The notes under the pieces: generated by a model | Seen by the model: only the letters and a program-made list of their open reading frames with translations | Told to the model about the DNA's origin: nothing | Database searches by the model: none | Made by a program: the position numbers and the translations under genes | Assembly (NCBI GenBank): GCA_033439265.1 | Contig: JAVTVX010000010.1 | Span: 15,531,490 to 15,595,489, forward strand | DNA: 64,000 nt | Reading direction: 5' to 3' | Source of the DNA: Dillenia suffruticosa | Taxonomy: Eukaryota > Streptophyta > Magnoliopsida > Dilleniales > Dilleniaceae | Part shown: one piece after another, positions 37,851-50,200 of the stretch | Numbering within the stretch: the first letter of the stretch is position 1 | Layout: every line of letters begins with the position of its first letter

Positions 37851-40556
37851 TCACATCGCAAGCTCTCTTAAGATTTTCACCACAGATTCATGCTGCTCAT
37901 CACCCAAATCAGATTCTTGCTGCCCCTTTTCTGTCTGCTTCTCAGCCTCCTCCATCTGAGAAGGTGCTTTAACTGGTGGACTGACACAGGTTTCCTCCGG
38001 GAAATTATTTGGAGCTGGAGCAGCAAAAGTTGGCACAGCTTGCCTAATGCACACTGGTGGGGCAATAGTGCTTGCCCTTGGTGGCTCTTTTGGAGCTGGA
38101 GGAGCTGCAATAACAGACACAGCCTGCCTAATGCACACTGGTGGGGCAACAGTGCTTGATTTTGGTAGATCCTCTTTACGAGCTGGTGGAGCGGCAAAAA
38201 CAGGCACCGCCTCCCTAACACACACTGGGGGGGCAATTCGAACTGGTTGTGCCCGTGGGGGTTGAAGTGGTGGTGCCGAGAAGACAGGAACTGCAGTTCT
38301 TATGGTCACTGGAGGTGCAACCCCACGACAAGGTGGCCTATATTGCCGAATGGGGATATAGGGAGCTACCCCTGCTCCAGGGAACTTTTGGGGGCGAGGG
38401 CTGCGTTCTGATAATGGACTTTGTGTTGAAGGCAAGTGGGTCTCGTTGGCTACTGGTGATGCAGGTCTGGTCCTAGGAGGCGTTTTTGGGCATATCAAGG
38501 GCAATATTCTAGATGTAGTAGCTGCTGGAGGTTGTGGACTTGTAGGTCTTGGACTCTGAATGGGGAATTTGTGAGGGAAAGATAACTGCCCATTGGATGA
38601 ATTAGCAATTGCCATCTTCTCCTTTAGACGATAACTCTGCAAGGCCCGTGCTATTGTTACTTGTTCCAGCTCATCACTGTTCTCTGCCTCAGATGATGAA
38701 CTAGCGGTTTCCTTTGCCACTGCCAGAGAAAAGTATGTCATCAAACAAATACATCCATAGTGGAATGATAACGGATTGAATGACAAATGTTCTATCTTCT
38801 ATTGGACACATGGAAATGCACTTATGCTTTGCCATGGTGCATCAGTACCAACCCTTTATCATACATCTCACTTCTAACTTTGTATGCTGTACTTCAGCAA
38901 TTCAGTTGCCCAAGGCATGGAGAGTGGCTCTCCAGACCTTTGAATGGGCCTTTAAACACAAAATCCTTCAAACTTATTTCCGGAAGGTACTGCATCTGCT
39001 GAGGATCCAAATCAACATTACCGCCACAATCAAGCACATGCTCAAGCTCCTTGTACTTCTAAAAGAATTGTGCAATAGAGTTATGGCAAACCACCTGACT
39101 ACGTCAATGTATCAATTTACAGGTCCATTTCTGAACTATATATCAGAAGGAACGCCAAAAGAATTTGGGCATAACTACGTAAGTGGACAAAATTGAGCTT
39201 CTATCACTTTCCCCGCTCCTATTTGGATCGGGAGCAAAATGAGGATCGAGTGTCATCATAACTTACAATCTACGATTCCAACATTTTCAAAGAAAATCTC
39301 AAGAGGGACTCACATTGTTTTAAGGATGACCAGGCTGCCATGGCCGCATTTTTTTCTGCTTGTTTTTTATTTTTTGCCGGTTCGCCTGTGAATGTAATTC
39401 CAGCAAGTTCTACAGTTCCAGTAAAGACAGGAAGATGCCCAAGGCCTGATCTGTAAGTTGTATACTGCGGTAGTGGGGCTCCAACTCTTTGCGCAATTTC
39501 CTGTAAGAGGTTCTTGTAAACACCCGTTTCATCCTGGCCAAATTAAATCCTAGTTAGTTGCAACAAAATAAAACACACAGCAGTTCCTAAAGGCACTCAC
39601 CAGCATTATTCACGAATTAACCTTCTAAAATCTATGAAGATGCATTATCATTTCATGATAGCATTCTTTGGGATTCAAAGTTTCTACTAGCTCAGATGAT
39701 TCAGAAAATAGTAAATGATTCAACCTCAAACGCACTGCACAGGATCAAGCTCTAGATGTGCTTATCTCCAAAAATTTCCATTTCCAGGCTGGTAGTTGCT
39801 TACTTCCCAAATTGTTATCTCAATAGATAATAATCACTTTATGGTTCAATCACAAGGCAACTGTTAAATTCCACCAACATTCTGCTTTCATATTTCAATA
39901 TCAACCAAAATTTGGAGTGAAACAGTTACTCTGAGCTCTAGTAACAATTCAGCTGTAATTGCTCCACGCACAACCTCTTGAAATAGGTTTTGGTTCAAGA
40001 TGAACTGCAATGCATCAGCTAGTGGTTTAATGTCATTCAGATTTGGTTCCAACCTCAGCTACTTTTAGTTTCTCTGGACCTTTAACTCACATAGGCAACA
40101 AGATGTGCAACCCCAGGTGGACAACAATTCCCAAAGCACACGGCGTATGTTAGCAAAAAAAAATTAGTCGCAATTCAAAGCGGTGATTAAAAGAAAAAAC
40201 TAAACTAACACAAGATCACGACTCACAAAAGAGAGAGAGAAGGAAGAGTAAAGGCCATAGCGGAACCCTAACTGAAGTTAACAAAGGAAGACAAACGGAC
40301 GTTAACTTACGAGAATCCGAGCGGCGAGAGAGTAAGAAGGACCACGGTTGGAGAGAGAGTTGAGAGCGACTTCAGCCGCAGCATGCTCCGCTTGACGGAG
40401 AGTGGAACAGTAGTTGGGGCTCTCGAAGATCTCCCCGTTAAAGTTAACGGTGGCCTTGAATCTCGGGGCGTGATCTGGTCCTTCTCTTATACACGTGTAT
40501 GACGGTAGATTGAAACAGCTCCTCTGTGCCAGCTCCTGCAGCTGGTTCTTATACAT
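37851..40556 (-). CDS. DRB2: Double-stranded RNA-binding protein, DRB2 type
   Basis: Three exons (40556-40311, 39533-39314, 38719-37851) give 444 aa; Arabidopsis DRB2 is about 434. Two dsRNA-binding motifs fill the first ~155 residues: dsRBM1 from MYKNQLQELAQRSCFNLPSY to about 70, and dsRBM2 about 87-155 with GVYKNLLQEIAQRVGAPLP and the helix KNKKQAEKNAAMAAWSSLKQ. A hinge LAKETASSSSEAENSDELEQ follows, then a proline-rich tail. In that tail a module of about 25 aa with core APPVCIRQAVPVFAAPP is repeated four times, plus a partial fifth unit. DRB2 proteins act with Dicer-like enzymes in selected microRNA pathways and in translational repression, in nucleus and cytoplasm. DRB3 and DRB5 are close relatives, so the subtype is likely but not proven; the neighbouring MON1 supports DRB2. 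Exon 1 ends exactly between the two motifs. Confidence 0.93.
37960..38330 (-). repeat. Coding tandem repeat in the DRB2-like C-terminal tail
   Basis: Four units of 75-80 bp encode VAPPVTIRTAVPVFSAPP, IAPPVCVREAVPVFAAPP, VAPPVCIRQAVSVIAAPP and IAPPVCIRQAVPTFAAP, separated by charged or proline-rich linkers. A vestigial unit (VSPPVK) follows. The two most downstream full units are most alike at the DNA level, including the long shared words around 38042-38065 and 38132-38155. This suggests recent duplication or gene-conversion-like homogenisation. Confidence 0.85.
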
Positions 40557-41283
40557 CTCGTCCCTCCCTATCTCGCTCTCTCTCTCTCTTTCTCACCGAT
40601 AAGCTCGCCGGGAAAACTGTATCAGAAGCAGATCCGATCGACGGAGTTTTGGGGCCAAATAAGTGAAAGATTCATAGTTCATGAATGAGAAAGAAATGTT
40701 CTGATAATGTATTAAGAAAGCTAGAGTTTTGAAGGGATAAAGAGACAGAGAGGAGGGCTGGGGAGGGGGTAGGGAAGTTGAAACCGAGGAAAGTGGGAAA
40801 AGGAGAAGCAGACCCACAAGTGGAGTCGTTTATGGGTTTTTTTTTTAATTAAATATTTATTTTCTTTTGTTTGTTAGTGAGGAAATTTTAATACTTTACG
40901 GTTACGGGGGTGGGGGTGGGAGTCAACTCAACGTTAAGCTTGCATGGATGTGATATATTCCTACAATTTCTGTCTTTTTTTTTTCAGATAATTAATATTA
41001 ATGAATTTTATTATATAATTGTCAGAATTTATTGGGCAATCAATTCAACGCGGGCTCATAAATTAAAGGGGTTGATTATAATGTTAATGTGGGGGCAACG
41101 GCAAGTAGCCTAGAAATAAATATCCAGCCTGAATGCAACTCCACCTTTGAAATAATTCCTCAAGTTTGAAAATTAGAAGCTTCTGCATTAAAAAATTACT
41201 TTTCTTAATAGAAATCGACCCCACAATTTAATTTCCAATTATAATTAAAAACAATAAATTAAAAAATTTATATTAAGAGGCTA

Positions 41284-41286
<3 letters not shown>

Positions 41287-41322
<36 letters not shown>

Positions 41323-41398
41323 TTTAGATTAAAATGCTAAAAAGAATAAAAATTATAATTTTTAGGATAATAAATATTTAAATTATAATTTATAAAAT

Positions 41399-41432
<34 letters not shown>
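41287..41432. repeat. AT and AC/AT microsatellites
   Basis: An AT tract of about 33 bp (41287-41319) and a compound (CA)n(TA)n tract (41401-41432) lie about 80 bp apart in intergenic DNA upstream of the DRB2-like gene. Confidence 0.9.
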
Positions 41433-41433
<1 letters not shown>

Positions 41434-42710
41434 TACTGTCTACAAACAAGCCTTATGTACTTTATCTCGTTGTAAGTTATTATTGTAATAATTTGATAGC
41501 TCAACTTTTCCGGTTATTAAAGAACATCTATTATTAAAATTTCAATTTAATATGTTGAAGATATTTATTTTTTTCCCTTAAAGATTGTAGTAAGGAGAGA
41601 TTTTAAACCACAGAGGATTTTCCGAATATCTGTACTTTATATGAATAGTTTACGAATGAATATACCTATGGGTACTCAAAGAAGAATGGCTAAAGTTGCT
41701 AGCGTGAATATACCTATGTGTACACAAATGCACCTTATGTGCGTTTGCAGTGTTTTGCAATTCTCTTGTTATTAGCGAAATTATATGACACGCGGCAATA
41801 AAGTCAACTGAAATAATGTGCTGAGAGAGAGAGAGAGAGAGGCGTGGGTGGGGGGGGGGGGGTGTGAGTTTCAACCAAAAAAATCAGCGGGGTGGGGGGT
41901 TGAGTAGGGTGTGGTGAGGGGTAATGAAAGCGTCCACACAAGACGGCACTTGTTTTAGCAATAATGGCATTGAGGTCAGAGGGCCTAGGGAATCTCCAAC
42001 ATCGAGGAAGGCAAGCCCAAGCTTATTTTTATATTAATTTTTTTTAATGAAATATATTTGTGATGATGATCGTAGTGGTAAACAATCGTTTTGACGAGTG
42101 ACTTTTTTCTTGGTGTTTGGGGTCAATCAGGGTAGACAGATGAAAAAGTGAAAGAAAGAGAGAGGGAATGTGGAGGACAAAGTGAAGTGAGTGGGGATGG
42201 AAATTTGCGATTGGGGAGCATAACTTTATTTTTTTTTTCCTTATCTCCGACCCAAGATTGGGTTCATTTTGACAAATATTTGAACCCTGCCCGCAAACTC
42301 CCCCGATTCCACGAAGACGACTTTTTCTTCCTTTCACCCTCTACTTGTAGGAATCCTTTTCCCATCTTTGGAATATGAGGTAGGCGTAGTTTTGACTAGA
42401 TTTTTGTGGCAACAGCAATACCACCATCACCCAAGACAGTAGGGTAACTCGATCGTACTTCCTACCATTTTTACTCCGCAATAAGATAATAAACAAGTAA
42501 GAGAACTCATCCATCTATGGTTGATGAACTTTCTAAATCTTCTATTAAGTGGGCTCCAACATAATTTTTTCTTCTCTCCCCCCCCCCAAAAAGCCCAAAA
42601 ACAAATGGAAAACCAGTTTTTTTTTTTTTTTTTTGAATTATGATGGTCAACAAGTATTGCCGTTAGAAAGCTCTAATGTTGCGTACACCCATAAAGGACC
42701 AAACTCTTTT

Positions 42711-42880
42711 GACTTAAGTGATCGAACATCCTACTCTCTTAACTAGATATTTCAAGTTCGAGCATGAAAATGACGAAAAAATATTTAAAAAAATCAACCT
42801 CTAAAATGAATTCTACAGTGTTCGAACCGAATTAATCGAGTAAATCTCAATTAACGACGGTGAGAAAAAAAATAATAAAG
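42711..42880. repeat. SINE-like dispersed repeat, copy 2
   Basis: About 170 bp related to 6621-6785 along its whole length, with the same order of blocks: GTGATCGAACAT, CTCTTAACTAG, a box-B-like GTTCGAGCAT, CTCTAAAATGAAT, CAGTGTTCGAACCGAATTAA, GACGGTGAG, A-rich tail. Weaker fragments of the same family may be present inverted near 32.27, 60.6 and 62.7 kb. Confidence 0.5.
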
Positions 42881-42903
42881 GCAACACGTTACCAAGAACC
42901 TCT

Positions 42904-43101
42904 CTAATGGTCTCTCACCCGCTTTTCAGCGTCACCTCTCAGTTTATTTTGAAGACCAGGGTCAAGTCCATGTTCAACAAACCTCTTTAAACCACTCCGG
43001 AGTAGCACGTCAATATTGAATGACGCGGAGTACAGAAAATTCTCTTCTTTATTCGCAGCTCCTACAGAGACATCACCGGCCCCTTGCATGGAGAAGACCA
43101 A
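42904..43101 (-). other. Unrecognised short open frame, possible gene fragment
   Basis: A 65-codon frame on the minus strand starts MVFSMQGAGDVSVG and contains SASFNIDVLLRSGLKRFVEH. It has balanced composition, unlike the low-complexity frames around it, and looks protein-like. I do not recognise a family, and it has no obvious partner exon. It sits next to SINE-like copy 2. It could be a captured gene fragment, an old pseudogene piece or chance. Confidence 0.25.
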
Positions 43102-43605
43102 AAACTATTACCCAAAAAAAAAAAGACGACCAAAAACTTAACCCTCTGCAAGATTAAATCTTTCCTTTTTCCATCAACCTTAAGGTCTACGACACGTGAA
43201 TCCCAGAAGATGTCAAACAACATGAGAAACTAGAAGTGTTCGGTGTCTGCAAGTCCATGACCTGATTTCAAGCCATCCATGGCGTCAAGAAAATGCATTA
43301 CATTCTGAGAACTGCTCTCAACATGCTTGCTTCACTCCTTAGTACCCAAGTCTAGAATAGGTATGACGATGTGCATGCATAATTTATCGAAAAAAGGGTG
43401 TCCTAAGTTCTAAATGAACCAGTGCTTACCCAACATATCACTCTCTTCACAGTCTCTGACCTTGAGATTAATAGTCATCTACCTCGAGCACACGGGAATC
43501 TCCAATTCGGACATAACGCCTCAGTAGGCTGATGTCCTACGTAGCACTGGGGAGACAAATTAGATTTCAATTGATCCACAGAAGTTCATTTAAGTTTACA
43601 ACCCT

Positions 43606-43746
43606 AACAAGTTCATCTAGAATAAGCTCAGGAATCAAAAATACGAGTGAGTCACGACCTCAAGAAGTTCATTTACTTGCAGTAAGGTATGCATGCCTGA
43701 GAAGTTCTTCTAGAATAGGCTCAGGAATAGAAAATACGAATGAGTT
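43606..43746. repeat. Diverged ~48-bp duplication with 92-bp spacing
   Basis: Two related stretches (about 43606-43654 and 43698-43746) share TTCWTCTAGAATARGCTCAG and AAAATACGARTGAGT in the same orientation. They lie in the MON1 3' flank. Confidence 0.7.
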
Positions 43747-43958
43747 GAGGTAATGAAAGGGAAATACCTGATAAATAATATCTCCAGATAAAATAAAAAA
43801 TAGTTGATTACAATTGGCATCATATGACATCTCAGAAGGCAACGCTGGACTATACAACAAAAGAATGTGGAACAAAACGAATAAACAGAAAACTCTTGGG
43901 AGATATTATTAAGAACCAAAAATTTAACTACACCGTGTGGCACAATATCTGGGAAAAA

Positions 43959-44173
43959 TCACCATGAAAATGGGCTGGCTCCTAACAAGAATATCTCATT
44001 TTCCACATCTTTCACCCATTGACAGACTCGATTGCAAGTTTTTATCGCCAAAGCCTGCAAATTTATACCACTTAAATTGCATCCACCAAAATCCACTAAA
44101 TTCATCTGTGTATGCCAAGCTTATGCAAACTAATTTATTTTCTTAGAACAATTGTACATGTGCACATGGAGGC

Positions 44174-44209
<36 letters not shown>

Positions 44210-47200
44210 TAGAAGGGATAGGGTGATGTTTCCATCATTGAACACAGCAGACATTAAACAAATTCCAAAGGGTTATTTATGGAGCTATTTATAATGAAAT
44301 TTTTGCTTTTTCTTGCAGAAGTTATCTTTTGATTTGTTTATATATATTTTTTACTTATTTAGTTGGGGCATGTTTGGATATTTGGTGAAGAGGCACTTCC
44401 ACAGGATAAGAACTATTTTTGCATTCTTAACTTTCTGAACAAAATGGTTTTGAAATAATGATAATTTCGAAGTTTACTATAAGGAAATTTTAGTTTGTTA
44501 AGAAAGAATCATGTCTCCATGTAAAAGATTTTTTTTTTCTTTTTTTTTTTCCCCAAACTATTTACCAAATGGGCTTAGGTGCTTATAAGAAGAACTTCTA
44601 CAACAATCCTTATTTACAGTGGTCGATCTTGAAAAGCTTAAACATGCACCTTGTCTGCAAGTGGATCAAAGGCCGCATAGAGCTCAAAATCCTGGGAAAC
44701 CCAGCAGAGTAAAACTGCCACACAGAGAAAGGTCAATTATTCCTTAAACTTGATTGATATACGCCTTGGATTGTCAGAACTAATAAAGCTGAGATAAGTC
44801 AAATTAGCAAAGAAATATAGGTAGAAATGAAGCCATAGAGAATGCAAGAAGAAACAGAAAATGCAGAAGTATGGATGGTCATTCAACAGGAACATTTAAA
44901 CCAGGACTCCTAATTATTAAATGTGCCACATGAACAAGCAATCAAAAAGGTAACAAGGAGGTACCATAGACATATGAAGCAATCAGGAAAATGATTTAAA
45001 ACTTGAAAACCACCACGATACAGAAGGTAGAGTTCTCCTCCATATGAATATGGTAAGAGGCACAATAAAGGAGTATAACCTACACTCAATGCACTTGCAA
45101 CACCACAAAGGAAGCCAGACATGTAATGTCATGGGCAAACTCTACACAGTTTTCTTGGAAAAGTACACAGGATACAACCATCATGCCATATGCTATAATC
45201 TATGAAGTACAGAGAAGTGACACAACATGACATAGACAGTGACATTCAAAAAATCTAAAAATTTTAAATTGTTAGGAATTACAAAGTGTTGCATCACATT
45301 ATGTCAAACAATCCTATCCGACAGGGACATGAAACATGGTCGGTTTTAGAAGTGTGGGTGCAACATGCACTACAACTATTAGAGAAGTGATTGGAGATGG
45401 ATAAAGATTTGCAGATATATGCAAAAGCAAAGAGAGATGTACCATGGACATTGCCTTCATCAACGTATCATGTTGATAATTGACAAGCATTGTGGTGCTC
45501 CAATGTGGCAATTTAAACAGATATAAGTGAAATTCGATAATTTTACAGAGACTTGCAACATGATGAGTGCCGGATTACATCATTACAATTTGGTGGCCAT
45601 CTCATCAAGATGCAAAATGATGTTTTTCCACAAAGCCCCTAATAACAAGCTCAGGTTTGACTTAAATATATGCTATTGCCAAACACTAGTAAATTTATGA
45701 CAAAATTAAACAAATCCAGAGTACACAATGGATGAACCACAGGATGACAGTATCAGTGTCATAAGAACAATAATGGACAGTACATATACAAAGCAACATT
45801 TACAGCATTCAGTGAGAACTTCGTACCGTAGTTTTCACCTCTTCTAAACTGCGTTTTATGAGTCCCAATTCCACTATCATGCATGGACGCATAGAGTTTT
45901 TGGTAAGCCCTGTATAACCTGCACCAGAAAAAAACATAGTTATCCCACTTGCTAATACATTAAGTAGAAAAATGTTACAAGAGAGAAAAGGATAATTTCA
46001 TCAAACAGAATGCTTAGTCAAAACCCTGTTACCTTTTCTGCTGTCGAGGACTGTTGATTGGTGATGAGAACTCGGAAGATACATACTGATCAAGATAGAT
46101 GCTTCGATATATGAAATGCCAGAGTCCAGCAGGACCTCCAATTCCAGTAGCTGCTTCCCTAAATCCATTTGGTGAGTCAGTGCCAAGCCTTTGCTGGCCC
46201 AGATGAGGGGATAAAGATCCCAAACGAGGAGATGGATCAACAGGTAAGTCCTCAACATGCATCCCACCATCCAGCATGGATCTTTGGACCTCACTGAGAA
46301 CATTTGATTTCAGAAGGACCGTTTCAATCCGGACCCTAAAAAATCAAGTTTTTATTGTTTTAGAGGTTTAATTTAATATGCCACTTAAACAGTTAGGGAA
46401 CATAAACAGTTTATAGGTAATCAATCCTCAGCTGCATTTCTATAAGATCAATCTCTTATCAACCTATTGCAAAGATAAGCTTACTTGTACCTGGAGAAAT
46501 AATAAGGTCATCAAACCAAAGAAAGCTAGATGTCAGTATCTACCTGCAATCTTTGAGATGGTAGAAGGCATCCGAACTAGTGGTGAGCAACATCAGATAT
46601 GTGTCAACCTGTGGCAAGAAAGAAAAGAGTTAGAACAAACCGTCTTTAGTAACAACAAATAGAGCTATTAAATTGCATCTGTAAAGGAAACATCAATCTC
46701 CTACTCACATCAAGATAATGGACATATGCATACAGAAATGCCATGGGATTGTATCTTGGCAGGCATATTGGTGAAAAAGATTCTGATGTCCTGCAAGAAG
46801 TCAATAGAACATGTGAAACAACCGACTAACATAATCAATTCCAACACACAATTCACTCCCTCACCACAAAGGTAATCTGCTAGTTAGTAGCAAAATAACA
46901 TCAATCAGTAGTCATCTGATACCAATGCCAGTAAAATGCAACAAATTATAAAGAACTATCAAAAAATTCATTATCCAAGAGTCTTTGAGCATTGTAGCCC
47001 CCCCCCAAAAAAAAAACACTAAACAACAACTGGAAAACTGAGGGCAAATGGCTCAAATTAGGTTCCCCACAGAAGGATCATGGAAAAGCCACAAATGATT
47101 TTACTTGCCTGAATGACTCTGATGAAATAACAAAGTTGGCAAGAAGCAGCATATCATCGGGATGAAGGGAAGCTTTCTGTGCACCAACAAGACTGATAAC

Positions 47201-50200
47201 CTAAAATTATGTGACAAATCATGAGTTGCCCTGCCCAATTAAACATGCAAATTAAGCCAATTGGGACGGAAGAAATACTGTGAACTATATCTGACAAACC
47301 TTGTGCTTACACATCAATATTGCAAATAAGACGCCTGAATCGGCAACATCCTGCAGAATGGCACCCGCAGCTTGCCTTGTAGCATAAGCAAGAGGAAGAC
47401 ACGTGTATGCATGAAGAAATGTCGCAGGGTTCCTAAAACCATAGTAAAATCATAATAAGAAAGAAATTACAGGGAAAGAAATGAACAATGTAGCATTTTC
47501 TGAGGCAAAAAAAAAAAAAAAAAAAAAACAGGGAGAGAGAGAGAAATTGAACATTTGTAGCATGTACATGTGCTGTCAAACAAACACAGGATAGCCCTCT
47601 AAAATTGCTCAATGGAAATTCTTAAGCTTAAGAGCAAATCCGGATTTAAAAATATGAATTTATCATACCAGGTCCAAAATCGTGTGCCCCAAACTAGACT
47701 TTAAAGTCATTTATATTGTCCAACACGTTATGGATGAAGTTACATTATGAATACCTAAATTTGCCCAGCATCTTAAGGGGACTGATGCCAAGGTAGTGCA
47801 TGACATGGTATTATGGAAAGTTCTATGTGCTAAATGGTCAAACAAAATGCAAAACAATGCTTTCTATGAAAGCAGTAAGTCATTAGAACTTTTAATCAAC
47901 CAGAAGAAAACTATTAGGAGATGCAACAGACCAGCTGAAAGAATGAATGAGAGATGAGAAGACAACATCAGTTCCTCCAAGCAAGGGTGTCATATCGAAC
48001 TTAGGATTCTTCTCAAAACATCTATTCACCGACTTTGTCAAAATAAGTATCATCTGCATCCATATCATAGTAACAAAAGAAGAAAGGAATCAGAAGAATC
48101 CAATAAAGACAAGTGAACAGATAAATCTGTTTACAGAAAGAGACAGTTCAGTGAACATCATAGTTAAAAAAACAAAACAAAACAAAACATACAACAACAA
48201 CAACAACAACAACCACCCTACTCAAGTACACCTACTAAAGCAAAAAATTGAACATGGCAAGTTGCTCACAAGCACAAAAAAGCACCCATAAATCAGAGCA
48301 AAACACCAGAACTGCAACCCATAGATAGAAGAGACACTTGAAAGAGAGATGGAAGGGGGTAATTCTACCTGACCATAAATAAGCTCCAATTGCCCCCTCA
48401 ATGCCTCATAGGGCTCTTCTGTGCAACTAATGCAAACTAAGTAGATAGGTCCTCTAACAAGAAAGACCACCTGAACATATGTAAACTTCATTGAGATATG
48501 ACGACAAATGTAAAATTCATGTTACAGTAACACATATAATGATTAAAAGAAACTAAAAGCAGGACACTATTTCACTTTGCTTGATAAACAAAGAAAAATT
48601 TCAACTAATTGCCAATTGGACCTGCAAAATTATAGCAAAACATCACCTCTAACAAATAATGCAAATCAGTCAATATAATATATTCTAACTTCATCATGTC
48701 AAGTGGTTGAAAGAGCTAAAATGAACACCTATATGCATGCCAACGTCACGTGAAGGCTTGTCCAGCTGGCTGGTCTCTAAATTATTATTATTATTTTTTT
48801 TAAATACCAGAATCCAGAAACCCTTCAAAATCAGAATGAAAAATAAATATCTCGTCACCAAATTCTCATACTAAGAACAAAAAGCTAGAAACAGATTTGA
48901 TATGCACAAAAAGTAGTCCAAAGGCTAGTCAACCCAGTTTTTTCATCAATGCTATTGCGATCTTCCCAATCAAAGTATAGAAGTAATTGGAAATGATGAC
49001 AGTATAGCATACGAAGAATCATCACACTTCCATCGATCTTGAACATATTAAACTTGAGTCCATGGACAGAAACTTGGCAGCATGTAGCCTTGTATGCTCA
49101 CTGGTACACCAACGCTTCAAATATTATAAATGGCACAAATATATACAAAGCGGAAATGCTAAATTTTGGCCGCCTATTTCCGAAAAGAAGATAGGGAGAC
49201 AGTGTTGGATTTTTTAGAAAGGAGAACAGGCCTTCCTCTCTTGCTGTAAATTGGATTAAAATAAAGTATGCAATGTTAGTCATTTGCTCAAGCAGGCCAA
49301 TGCATGTCAACAAATGATCATAGCTTCCTCCTTTCTAATTAAGTTTACAACATAAAGATAGGATGATTACGTGACTTACAACATATTCCAAGCAACTGAG
49401 AAGGATATATTATATGCATTTATGTATATTCCACAGTGAACAGACTAAACAACAGAAATAATGTTGTAAAGGACAAAGAAATTTGGCGCAAGAAAGAAAG
49501 CAGGTGGACCTGGTGTTTCCCTGCCCTGACTGATTTGATACGATCTCCCCTGTAAGTATACATTAAAACCTTCTGGATGAAACTTTTGCAGGAAACTGAA
49601 GCAAAATGTGATAGCAACAGCTAAAGCAGCATACCCATTCTCAACAAAAGATATTATGGCTTGAAGAGTGGCTGAAAATCCGGCTAACTTGTGCTCATCA
49701 CCATATCTTGAAGTTAATGAGAGATATTAGATGTAAACTATGATAAAACTGAATCAATGGATAGATGCAATCCACACAACTCTGTATCAGCAAATGCAAA
49801 TTATATACATAATTCTCAAATTTCAAGCCATACCTGGAATATATTGGCTTCCCGGAGTTACTCAATATAAAAAAATGCTTCTTCCTTTTTCTCCATGAAA
49901 TAGAGGCATCATCCTGCACTTTATTTACAAATCTAAATGAGCAAGATAGTTATTTGGCCCCTAACATTCCATCTTTGTAAATCAGAGTAATCACATATAA
50001 CAAAGAGCTCATGAGTAAGTACAAGCCTTCAAAATTTCCGATAAGCAATAATATGCCAATTGTTTGTGGTCTGAAAATCAAGAGAAAGACTAAAAAGCCA
50101 TGAAATGAAGCAGGAAAAAAAATTAAAAAGAAAAAACTTAATTTGCAACAACAACAATGATAAAATTGAAAATTTAGATTATTCAGGCATTCTCAGAGTA

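Larger units (their letters stand above)
40557..43958. other. Intergenic region between DRB2-like start and MON1 end
   Basis: The first few hundred bases are the DRB2-like leader and promoter (CT-rich at 40571-40597). AT and AC/AT microsatellites lie at 41287-41319 and 41401-41432, and a GA tract beside a G run at 41823-41862. A SINE-like repeat copy (42711-42880) comes next. An unrecognised 65-codon minus-strand frame is at 42904-43101. A short diverged duplication near 43.6-43.75 kb lies in the MON1 3' flank. Confidence 0.6.

Noticed and set aside
44361-44610. Possible hAT-type MITE with GTTTGG-like ends in the last MON1 intron
   Set aside because: The terminal inverted repeats do not align well, and no 8-bp target duplication could be found.
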